DNA from: Echria macrotheca
Lineage: Eukaryota > Ascomycota > Sordariomycetes > Sordariales > Schizotheciaceae
Direction of reading: 5' to 3'
NCBI GenBank assembly: GCA_030411725.1
Contig: MU839835.1
Span: forward strand, 558,001-622,000
Length of the DNA stretch: 64,000 bases
The stretch's first letter is position 1. Every line of letters begins with the position of its first letter. Below are positions 33,923 through 45,800 of this stretch, in pieces. The position numbers were made by a program, and so were the translations under genes. The notes under the pieces were generated by a model. That model ran no database searches. It had not been told where the DNA came from and was given only the letters and a program-made list of their open reading frames with translations.

Positions 33923-36900
33923 ATGTCGCCTGCTGCGTCGGGAGGCGGCTCCGGAGAGCGGGCGTACCATGGCGCCGGCAACGGGAAGGCGGTCGTGGCT
34001 ACCAAGATGCCGGGGACCCCGCGGCGCGATACGGGAGGTGGACATTCCCGGGAAAAGGCGGTGCAGGATCCGGGTTTGAAGGACTACGTATGTTTTCATA
34101 CCCTTCCTATGCATGCTACACGGTTCTTTGTGTGCTGGTGGGCTTAGCGCCGTTTGGCGTCTTTGTTTCCACTGCCTAGAGCACATTACGGTTGGACGGC
34201 CTGGATTCGAGACATGCTGACATGTGACTTTGATACATAATAGCGGCTAGGCGACTGCATCGGCAAAGGCGCCTTCGGGTCTGTCTACAAGGCCTTCAAT
34301 TGGGGAACAGGCGAGGCTGTGGCTGTCAAGCAGATCAAGCTAGTCGACGTCCCCAAGAGTGAACTGCGGATGATTGAGGTAAGATGATGGGTTTGCAGGT
34401 TGCTTGAGATGATGATACTGACCCAGACAGGCCGAAATCGATCTCTTGAAGAACCTCAATGTAAGCGGAATGAGCAGGTACCCAGAATAAACTGACAGCC
34501 TTCAGCACGACAACATTGTGAAGTACATTGGCTTTGTGAAAACGGCCGATTGTCTCAATATCATCCTGGAGTGGGTCAGCCGCCTTCTGCTAGCTCCGAT
34601 TTACTAACCGTGGCAGGTACTGCGAGAACGGCTCGCTGCATTCGATATGTAAAGCCTACGGGAAATTCCCCGAAAATCTCGTTGGGGTGTACATGACGCA
34701 GGTCCTCCAAGGTCTGCAGTATCTCCACGACCAGGGTGTTATTCACCGAGATATCAAGGGCGCCAACATCCTGACGACCAAGGACGGCACCGTCAAGCTT
34801 GCCGACTTCGGCGTCTCGACCAGCACGCTTGCCGGCCCAGACAAGGAAGCCCAGGTCGTGGGGACCCCATACTGGATGGCTCCCGAGATCATCCAGCTTT
34901 CCGGTGCTACATCATCCTCCGATATCTGGAGCGTCGGGTGTACTGTGATAGAGCTACTACAAGGGAAACCACCATACCATAACCTCGCGGCGATGCCCGC
35001 TCTGTTTGCGATTGTGAATGATGATCACCCGCCTCTCCCAGAGGGCGTGTCTCCGGTTTGTTGCTCGCTGGACTCGGAAGCTAGAGTTACTGACATCGGG
35101 GCAGGCTGCTCGGGATTTCTTGATGCAATGCTTTCAGAAAGACCCCAATCTTCGAGTATCAGCGAGAAAACTTCTTCGTCACGCCTGGATTACCGGCTGC
35201 CGAAGAAGCGACGCCCCTGTGTCGAGCCAGGCCGTCGAGGAAGTTAAGCAATGGAACAAGGCGCTCAAGTCCTCAGAGAACAACCATCGTGTCTCGACAG
35301 GCTCGGACAGCGGTCCTCCGATGCAGGGACTTCATGGGAACCGCCTGGTCCAGTCCGATCACAACAAGCCCAGCCTGACTCCCTCCAAAGGGCCGCTGCT
35401 TCTTGCCAAGCCAAGGCCTATTGCCGATGCTTTCAAGTCACCCGAGCTTGCTGGTAAGGACACAGTCTCCTGTGCTGCTTTCCGTTGGCTAACCGAGAAA
35501 GATGATGACAACTGGGACAATGATTTCGCTACGACGATCTCACCCACGGCCCTCCACCTTCCTCATATTAAGGGACAGGACAACTTTGGCGGTTTGCTGT
35601 CCGGAGACAGACTAAAGGCATTTGCGTCGATTGATGCACAGCGGGAAGATTCTGAAAACTGGGACGAAAACTTCGAGGGAGAACTCTTGACGATAAAGGG
35701 GCCGAGGCACTGGGCCGAACTCGAGTCTCAGGAGCAGACAATCAGACCTTTGCCTCGGAAATCGGAAAAACCAGTCGAGTCGAAATCGGGACATAGGAGA
35801 CAAAAAAGCAAAGCGAGTGGAAGTACTTCTCAGCCAAAGTCGCCGGCCAGGTCGCAGTTTGGAAACAAGTTTCAGTTGCCCCCACGTCCGGATTTCGTCT
35901 ACCGGGAACAGTCGGTGGAAGACTATTCAGACCTTTTTGCTGACAACGACCATGTCTTCAACAAGCGGTTGGATCTCGTCGGAAAGGTAAGCGGGACCCG
36001 GCTCGATATTGCGAGCTGTGACGCTGACGGAAATAGGACACGCCCCAGTTATTCCATCCTTCGGACCTCACTAGCTTGCCGCGGTCCGCGCAATCGCCGG
36101 TTGTCGGTAGCTTGCGGAGACAGAGCACGACGCGGCCAAGCGTGCTGGACCAGCACCAGCAGCCGCCAGTGAGGAGGTCTAGATCCACTGTGGAGATCAC
36201 CAAGTTTGCCGAGAATGAGGGCGACGAAGACTTTTCTGATATCTTTGGCGCCGGCGACACGTTTGCCGAGTCGGAGGACAGCGATCGGGGATCCGAGGAC
36301 GGTCACCAGCTTATGTTGCTCTCGAAGCTGTCCAACAACTCGTGGCTTGGGGATGACGAAGATGAGGACGACCCGTTTGCGACCATGGAGCCGGGGTGGG
36401 ACGAGATGGATCTCGAGGCCAACATTGCCCGTGACAGGCATGCGAGACTGGCTGAGAGGGTGGAGGAGCTCGTGCGGTCGATGAAGACGACCGAGGGAGA
36501 GGATACCCTGGCGGAGCTGGCCGAGGATTTGGTGAGTGCTCTAAAGGCAGACAGGAGTGATGGCTAACATGTACAGCTTGCTCTACTATGGGAGAACGCC
36601 GAGGTGAAGGACCTGATTATCAGCGCACACGGGCTGCTGCCGATATTGGAAATCCTCGAGCCTTGTACGGTGAAGAGTCGGCAGCATATGATTTTGCAGC
36701 TGCTCAAGATCGTCAATGCGGTATGTTATGCTCTCTCTTCTTGGGTAGGATGCTTGCTGACCTGGATAGATCATCTTGGACGACGTCGAGCTGCAAGAGA
36801 ACCTGTGCTTCGTCGGCGGTATTCCCATCATTACGAAATTTGCGGCTCGGCAGTACTCGAATGAGATTCGCCTCGAAGCAGCCGCGTTCGTCAGGCAGAT

Positions 36901-38894
36901 GTACCAGACATCGACTCTGACGCTTCAGATGTTTGTGAGCGCCGGCGGTCTCAACGTCTTGGTGGAATTCCTGGACGAGGACTACGATACGTCGCAGAGC
37001 CTGGTTCTGATTGGCGTCAACGGCATATGGAATGTCTTTGAGCTGCAGGGCCCGACGCCCAAGAATGATTTCTGCCGCATCTTTTCGCGGAGTAAGATCC
37101 TCGACCCACTGGCTGCAGTGCTGCATAAAGTCTTGGAAGAGGATGAGCAGGATGAGCTTTCCGAGCTCGTGGCTGGGCGGATCGTCAACATCTTTTACCT
37201 GTTCTCGCAGGCTGAGAACTACGTGAAGGAGGTGGTTGCGGACCGACAAGTGTTGAAGAGTATGCACCGTCTCCCTTAATTGACTGGAAAGTATTTGCTA
37301 ACTGTCTCCAGCCGTTCTCAAGGACCTTCGACGCATGAAGCCGCTCCACCAGATTACGATGCTCAAGTTTATCAAGAACCTTTCTATGTTGTCGACGACC
37401 TTGGAGTCTCTGCATTCAGCTGATGCGATCGATTTCCTGATTGATGTTTTGAGTCATTCGATGAGGAAAGGACAACAGCATTTCCGCGAGATCTCGAATC
37501 AGGTTCTGAATACCATGTTCAACCTCTGCCGGCTGAGCAAAGAGCGGCAGGAATATGCCGCGAGCAACGGCATCATACCGCTTCTGCTAAAGATTCTAAA
37601 GACGGATCGGCCGCCAAAGGAGTTTGTCCTCCCAATTCTCTGCGACATGGCTCACTCGGGCAGCAAGGGCAGGCGGTACCTGTGGCAGAACAGGGGACTG
37701 GACTTTTATGTGTCCCTCTTAGCCGATCAGTACTGGCAGGTCACTGCTCTGGACGCGATTTTTGTCTGGCTCCAAGAGGAGACAGCCAAGGTGGAAAGCC
37801 ATCTGTTGGGCGGCAACTTCACCATGGCCATCACTTCTTGTTTCAACACCAACAAGGCTAACGCCTTTGATCCCAACCTTCTCGAACCGCTGCTCAAAGT
37901 CCTTCGGCTGAGCCCGACCGTAGCGGCATCCCTAGCGAAGGCCGAAATGTATGCCGGCATTGCGCAGAAGCTCAACCACAAGAAGGCCGTCGTGCGACTG
38001 AACCTGCTCCGTCTCGTCCGTAACATCATGGATGGCTGCGAGGACAACTCATCGATGGCATCCATGAGCACGTCGAGCACGGGTCGCCAGCTTCGCATCC
38101 TGTTTGATGACATCCAGACGCTGGCGGAGAAGGACGCCGCGGTCCTGGTGCGGAACTTAGCCTCAGAAATTGTGCGCAGCCATATCGGCGTCGACCAACA
38201 CGATCCGATGGCGCTCAGCGTGTTGGGCCTGGGGACTGGCAGTGGCGGAAGTTCCAACGCCGGCTCTGGTCCGCGCTCCCGCTCTGGCCCTCGACGGACG
38301 ACCAGCTACACCCCGCCGGGCCTTCACTCGAGCATGTCGATGCCGCCGACACCGACGCACGGGCATCCAGGCCACCGCGCGTCCCAGTCTTCTGCGTTTA
38401 TCGAAGTCGCAGCGACGCCAAAACGGACGCCCGTCGGCCTCACCCACGAACGCGACGCGGTACTCTACCGACCGCGGAGCCGAGACGGCCTTGGCCAGAC
38501 GAGCATCCCCCGGCGTGTGAGCGGCGAGACCGCGCCGTCCTCACTCGGCCCAGCCAGCGGGGCCGTGAAGAGCCGGCTCCCCCGCACATCCACCGTTTAT
38601 CCACGCCCAAGCCTATCCAGCGCCATGTCGGCTCCCTCGGCCGCGATGATCACATCTTCATCTAGTCTAGGACGAAGCGACAGCTCGACATCCAACAAGG
38701 AGAACCAAGGAAGCAACAGTAGTAGGATACGCTCCGGCTCGTCCGTCACGGCGGGGTCGAGTTACGCTGGTTCGCCTACCATGGCGTCTGCTGAGGTGAG
38801 CAGGGAGACGTCGTTCACGAGTAATGCGGGCGGCGGGGGCGGGAAGAGGCGGAATCGGGATCGCGCGCCGAGCTCGGATCTGAGGTGGCCTTAG
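33923..38894 (+). CDS. sepH: SepH/Cdc7-type septation initiation network kinase
   Basis: Eleven exons: 33923-34087, 34244-34378, 34431-34460, 34506-34570, 34617-35055, 35105-35453, 35502-35986, 36037-36531, 36577-36720, 36770-37259 and 37312-38894. The product is 1459 residues. The Ser/Thr kinase domain spans about 58-310: Gly loop GKGAFGSV (62-69), Lys84 in VAVKQIK, HRDIKGAN with Asp177, DFG at 195-197, and VGTPYWMAPE. The sequence and layout match Aspergillus SepH (1346 residues) and fission yeast Cdc7, the MAP3K-like kinase of the septation initiation network. That kinase acts at spindle pole bodies below the GTPase Spg1 and triggers septum formation. Past ~580 the protein has an acidic stretch, then armadillo/HEAT-like helices (about 720-1200), then a Ser/Pro-rich tail. 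Exon 3 is a 30-nt micro-exon. Intron 6 (48 nt) is in frame and has a CTAAC branch site; retention would add 16 residues. Confidence 0.93.
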
Positions 38895-39876
38895 GTTGGT
38901 GGACTCAGTTCTGGTGCTTCGCTAAGGTCTGGCGGTGGGGTGAGTGAGAGAAGGGAGAGGAGCAGCGGGAAGTATTTGGCGGTTGGGTATGGGGTTGGGG
39001 CTGTTAGTCCCTGTACTGGGAGACGGGGGAGGGTTGAACGGGAAATGACGGGAAAGAAAAAGGAATAGGGTATGGGGGTTCTTTCGTCTTTATAGACTTT
39101 TTTTCCTGCGTGCTTAGTGGGTTACTTTACTGGGAGGGAGGCATACTGCATCGGATGGAGTCTCGTGGATGATGGGTTCTAACTTTGTGATGGATTGGTG
39201 TGATGGTGTGGTGGTGTTGTATTGTACATAGACGTGGAACATGGAATATGACAAACATGGAACCATAACATTGGTGTTTGGGGCGATGTTAAAATGTGGG
39301 AATATCCGTACATGCCCTTTTTTTCTTACTTCTGAATGGGTGGTGGTGATAGTAAAGGGAATATTCTGCTTGAGGATATATACACAGTAGTCGTGGGTCT
39401 AAACTATTCCTTAGTGTCTAGTTAGGTCTATGCATCTGCGTCTGCGTCTGTGAGGGGATACCGATGGTCTCCCCCGCTCAGTTGATAATCTATCTGCTAA
39501 GTAGCGTGGCTTACGTGGTTGACCATGACCGGGATCATCAATGTGGCATTTTACGTCAACGACTCTCCTCACTCAAGAAATTCGAGAACTGGGCAAGCGT
39601 CTTAATGTAAGATATCTGAATCGACACCATCATACCCGTGCTACAGCTGCAAGACGCCACCAAGTCTGAAAGATGTAGTCACGGTAAGAACATAAGCACA
39701 CATTCAAAAGTGTAAGACGAATCATAGTCATTGCTCATAGACGTCCAACTAATACATGCTCATGTGCTCATAAGTCCGAATCAAACCATATCATACTTGT
39801 TGTATCCCCATACCAATCGGACATAAGTCATACAGGACGTTCATGAAAAGGAAACCCCTCCACTCAATACCTAGCA
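38895..39876. other. Intergenic region between convergent genes
   Basis: 3' flanks of SepH (+) and the giant protein gene (-). It is AT-richer with G/T-rich tracts around 38930-39060. No gene supported. Confidence 0.65.
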
Positions 39877-42800
39877 CTAGTTGGTAAAGAACCGCTTAAT
39901 AGCAGCCCGGATACCCGGCTTCTTCTCCTCCTTCTCCCTCTCCTTCCTCCTCTCCTCTCTCCGAGCGCGGTGGTGACCATCACCATCACCGCTGGTCGAC
40001 GACCCGGTGCCGCCCACCGAGGTCACCGACTCCTTTGTCTTGGCCGCCGACGACAGAGACTCCTTGGTCTTGGTAGCTGACGACAGAGTCTCCTTAGTTC
40101 TCTTTGCCGACGCAAGTGTATCGCGCGTCTCCTTGGCTTTGGCGCCGACCTCATCGCGAGATCGGCGTAGACGGTTGCTCCTGTCCTCGGATCTGCGAAG
40201 CCTGGTGCTATGTGAGGTGCTCGAGCGCTTGGGGTCAGGCGGCGCCCGGGTTGACGAAGTCGACGCCGCAGGATCCTTGGGTGCAAAGTTAGACTCGATG
40301 ACGCTCTCGCCGTTCTTAATATCAAAGAACTTCTTGCTGGCCGCTGGAGATGCCGGTAGCGGCACTGATTCGGCCTTGTCAGTTCTAGCATCAACACTAA
40401 GGCGGCTGTGTCTGCGCGAACTGTGGTGACTGTGATGACGACGGTGCTCTGAACCCTCGTGCGTCGAGCTTGGCTTGGATGTCGGGCGTTCCTTGTCGGG
40501 TGAGCTTGGAGTGGTAGTCTCCTTCGCCTTCTCCAATTCACGAAGACGACGGCGCTCTTCCTTCCGCTTGTCATGATCCGCCTGCTCCTCAGGAGTGCGA
40601 TGCTTTCTATGTGAGCTGCTGCTAGTACGTTCAGAGCGCTCCGAGAAGCCACTGTCTTGTCTGGTGGGTGTACGCGGCCGAGCTTCCTTGGAACGGGAAG
40701 ATGTGTGGCTGTCCGACCTATGGCGATGTGAGTGCCGCGAACCGTCCTTGCTGCCATCCTTGCTGTCGCGGTGCGAACGGTGTCTGGAGGAGCGATGGCT
40801 GCTGCGTCGAGGGGAGCTCGGCGCCTTGTCATCGGTCTTGGGGGCGTCCCTGGTCTTTTCCTTGTCGTCTACTGAGAGGTCAGCAACAGAACTAAGAAGC
40901 TCGCCTTCTTGCACTGCTCCGATGTCTCTCGACCTGGTCCTGCCTCGCCCTTCGTCCTCCAACCCAGGGGCAGAGGAGTCTTGACGAGGCAGAACAGGCG
41001 TCTCGACATCCTTCCCCTTCCCCTTCCCCACTGGGTCAGAAAGCATTTCGGCGGAACCAAAGTAGGCGGATGGACTTGAAACCGTCGGGCTGGCTGGCGG
41101 ACTCAGGACCTCGGCTGTCGCGTAGATAACGACGGCTGCCGCAACCATCTCCTCGGCCTGCTTGATCGTGTTCCTCCGTTGTCGGCGGATGCTCCGGGCC
41201 CGGCTCAGCTGCTTAGCCACAGGATCATTAAGGTCAGGGAGAATGACAGCAGGTGTGGGTACACGGAATTCAGTATTGAGTCCTCTTGGGAAGAGTCGCG
41301 TCGGGGAGGCTGGCCTTTGGGTTGGTAAAGCGTCATCAGTCAGGGTTCCTCCACGCGTCGTAGAAGGGGCATCGATTTTCTCACCATACTCGGAAGAAGC
41401 TTCCTTTTCAACTTTGTTTGCCGCAGCTTCTTCACGAGCTGGTGAATCTCTCTCGACAATGTGGAAAGAGTCAGAGAGAGGGACAGTCTCGTCTACGATT
41501 TGTGAAGACTCAGTCGACAGGGTCTTCAAGTCTCCAATGCTTCTCGATGCAGGTCCGTCGTGGTTGCCGGACGCCTCCATCTTTGCAGCATATTCCTCGA
41601 GGATGTCCACTGTTTTTGCGGGCTTGAGCTCAATGTTCGAGAACTTCGTGACGGCAGCCGCCGCGGCCGCGAGACCAAGCACACCAGCGACACCCGCACC
41701 AAGGGCGACGTCTTGAGCGCCGAGACCGAGGGATCGATCTTGTTCCTCCTCGGGTCCCGACTTCTCAAGAACTTGAGGCAATTCCTTGGCGTGCGATTCA
41801 GTGTTGAGGACTTTCTCCTCGGGAGTGATCTCCCGGCTGTCTGTCTCGGCCACATCCTCAACAGAATCAGTGACGGGTTTAACCGGGGCTTCGGATGATG
41901 CCGCCGGCTTGGCAGTGGGAGCTGCCTCGAATGTTTCATCGCCGGAGAGAGTGGCGACAGGGACATCCTCACCAGAAGCGGGCAAGGTCAGCTCGTTCGT
42001 TGCCTCGGTCGGCACGTCAGGTTCATCGGACGCGACCGCTAAGGCGCCTGTGGCAGCGGGCAGAGTTGCTGCAGCCACAACTGCGGGAACAGTGAGTGCG
42101 GCAGTTGGTAGAAGAGATGGGCTAGCTGTTGGGCTCTGCTTGGTGTCCTTGCTGGTTTGGGCATCGGGCTCAGCAGCATCCCGGGCAGTGATTGGCTGAG
42201 GTACATCCACGCTCTGCTCCAAAACCGTCGGTTTCCCAGACCCAGCTTCGGCACTCTCCTCTGTGCCTTTCACCCCGTCCAGGGAATCAGAGGACACAGG
42301 AACGACAGTCTCATCAACAGGAACCTCTTTGGAAAGTGCTTCCGCAGCGGCCAGGGGCTCTTCAGCGAGCGCAGCAGGTTGAGCCTCTGTTGGTGTGGGT
42401 AGGACTTCCGAAGTCTCAGGGGCGACCTCAACGGTCTGCTCAAGGACAATGTCCTTCATCTCTGGCTGGGCAGCCGCGACCGCTGACAGAGAGACAGGCT
42501 CCCCGGGTTTGGGAGCGGCGGTGACATCTGAAGCGGCCTGTTCCTTGTTTGAATCGACAGCGACGACCTTATCATCAACCGCTGGGACTACAGCTTCCCC
42601 GGGAGTCAGTTCCTCAACAATGTCATTGGCCGCCGCGGTTGGCACAGACTTGTCGAGGGCCTCGGGCTCGGACACTGGATTCGAGGGCTCATCATTGACA
42701 GGCGTCTCAATAACCACAGGCTCCTCAGCAAGGGCAGCGTTTTGGGTAACAGGCTCGGGGATTCGCTCTACATCATCCTTCTCGGCAGAGGGCTTCTCGC

Positions 42801-45800
42801 TGGGCTCAGCTTCATCGAGAGAGATGATGGATCGTTCCACTGCCAGAGGCTCTTCCACTGAAGGGCTTGTTGTTTGCTCGGCATCCGGGCTCGAATCGGT
42901 CTCAACAAGGACGTAGTCCTCGGAGAGCGAGTCGGCGCTTGGTTTGTCTGCCTGCGCTTCTGTTGAGACTTCTTCTCCTTGCTGGACAGGAACATCCAGC
43001 TCCCGGGCAGCTTCTTGTTGTTCAGGTTCCGTCACTGCGAGGTCCCGTGCGGGCTCTGTCTCTGCAGGCAAGGTCTTGATGTCCACGAAGCTGTCGTCAA
43101 CAACAGGTTGAGAGTCAATGGGTTGTTCAGGCAGGTCCACAGCTTTCTCGGCCTCTGTCGGGACGGTCTCAGATGCGTCCGCGACGAGACTGTGGATCGC
43201 TCCGCCGGCCACGGCAGCCAAGCCTCCAGCAGCGAGGGTAACACCCGCAATGGTGAGGGCATCGGTTGATTTATCATCGGCGATTTCTTTGGAATCGCCA
43301 ACCTTCGTCTCCTCTTCCGACGGCGCGGTTTCCGTCTTCGGAGGTTCTTCCGATTCTTCAACCGCGGTCTCCACCTCGGCGGCCTGGGGGATTGTAGCCT
43401 CTTGTGGAGCGTCAGAAACAGCCTTGGCCGCATCGGTCGCTGCAGCCTCTGGTGTGATCTCTTCAGCAGGCAAGGTAGAGTTCACGTCAGAAGAAACCGG
43501 AACCTGATGTTGGACAGAACGTTCCTCGATAGCGGCAGATTCCTCAACAGGGGCAGGTTCTTCAAGAGCGGCAGGCTCGGAGGGTTTGAGATCAGCAGCG
43601 GGAGCTTCAGAAGCAAGCTCCTCGGTGGGAATAGGCTCGTCTGAGACGACGTCTTGAGCGGCTTGCTCATCTTCTGCCGCAACCGGGGCAACTGACTTTT
43701 GCGAGACAGGAACCTCGGAGGCAGACTCAGCTACAGGCTCCTCGACTGCCGGCTCCTCAGCAACGTCACCGGCCGGCGCCGAGACCTCAGCCGGGACGAC
43801 ATCTTTGCTTGCCTCGCTAACATCGGCCGCCGGAACGGCCTCAGCGGTCGCCGGAATCGCAGAAGTTTCATCCGAGGGAGGAACGGCCTTGTCTTCGGCC
43901 GCTTCTTCATCTGGCTGCGTTGCGTCATTTGACGCTGGATCAACAGCGCTATCGGGCTCATCGACTGCCTCCTTGATGTCATTAGTTGCTGTGCTCAGCT
44001 CCGGAATAGAGCTCTCTAGAGATTCGGGGGCTTCTTCCGTTGAGAGAGCCGGTTCTTCAGCAGCAACATCGGCGGTGACGGATTTCTCGACGGGTTCAGC
44101 TTCATCTGCCTTGGAAGCCGCGGCATCATGAGTGCCTTCAACATCAACAGGCGCAGGGAGTGCTGTCGGGGGCTCATCCACTTGTTGGGATGCTGGAGCA
44201 GCTCCAGTTTCTTCGACAGCAGGAGCTGATGCGTCAGGAGCAGGCTCGGTCGAGGCAGGCTCTACATGCTCTGCAGGAGCAGCAGTCTCTGGCTCAACGT
44301 TCTCAACGCTGTCCGCTGGCTCTTCATCAATGGCGTTTTTTGTGACCACAGCGGGAGGAACATTCTCCAGGGTGCTGGCAACCTCGTCGAATGCGGGCTT
44401 GTCCTCGACCTGGACATTCTCAGGGGCAGCTGCATCACCTGCCCCGTCAACTGCTCCGACATCTTGTGACTCGGGGATATCAACAGGAACAGCCGAGGCA
44501 ACAGCCACAGCAGCAGGACTGATCTCCTGAGGTGGTTCAGATTCTGCGGCTGCTGCTTTATCCTCGGAGACCTCACGAGCCACAGGCTCATGAACTTCCG
44601 GCAAATTGTCAGAAGCCACGTCTGCAGCTTGGTGAGGCTCGTCTGCAGCGGGGACCGCGGAGGGCGCTTCTTCGGCGATCGGTTTGACTTCTTCGGGGAA
44701 CTCTTCAGCGGCGGGGACCTCAGCAACAGTAGCTGGCTCGGCCGCGGCGGTGGTCTCCTCCTGAGGCTCTTGCTCTTCAGCGGAGGAAGTCTCCGGCTGA
44801 ACAATGGCAGCTTCCGCATCAGTTTCGCCACCAATGGGTTCTTGGTTGGCAGGAAGACTTGCAACCTCCGCGACAGGCTCTTCCGTGTTGGAAACATCGG
44901 CCGCATCGTTGTCGGAGGTTGTTTCGGGAGCCTCCTTGTCAATTGCTGATGCAGGAATAGTTTCTTCACCCTCAACCTCAGCGGACTTGCTGACTTCAGG
45001 ATTTGAAGTTTGTTCCGTCGCCGGATCCTGGGTTTCAGTAGATGGGACAACTTCGGTTGAAGACGCGATCGTGGTCTCCGGTTCGTTGACATCAACATCG
45101 GCGACAGAGGCGTGTTCAGCAGTGCCCGGTGCTTCCTGCAACGGAGCGGCCTCGGCGACAGGCAACTCCTCGGTATCAAGCGGGACGGATGGTTCCGCGA
45201 TCTCGGAAGCATCGACAGCCGTCAGGGGCTTAGACAGGTCTTCTGAGCCAACAGGCTCAGCAGTTTCGGCAGACTCAGTGGGTTCGGTAGACTCGGCGGC
45301 TTCAACAGCCGAACGGCTCTGTTCGACGGCCGGGGTCTCCTCCACTAGTGCGGGCTCTTTGACCGGGTCGGTCTCTGCACTATCGGGAGCGGCTGCTTCA
45401 CGGGCTTCGGTATCCAAGCTAGATTGATCGACGCTGCTGGCCTCGGCGGCTTCGGCTGGCTTCACCACGTCTGCAGGTTCAGGCTGGGAATCTGTGATGG
45501 GCTCGACGATTCCTGTTGGAGCAGAAGCATCGGAGGCAACAACAGGATCGACAATCTCGACGGCCGCAGTTTCGACCGCCTCTGTAGCATCCGACGAGGG
45601 ATCAGGAACATCACCATGCTCCGTTGCAAGATCCTCGGAGGGCTGGTTCTCATCGACAGCAAGAATAGACTCTGTGGCCTTAGTTTCTTTGGCAGCCTCG
45701 GTGATCTCAGGGACTTCAGTCACCGCGGCGGGCTCAGCCACGTCAGAAACAGGTTCCGCACCGGCGGGAACCGCGACCCCCGGAGTATCAGCGAGATCGG

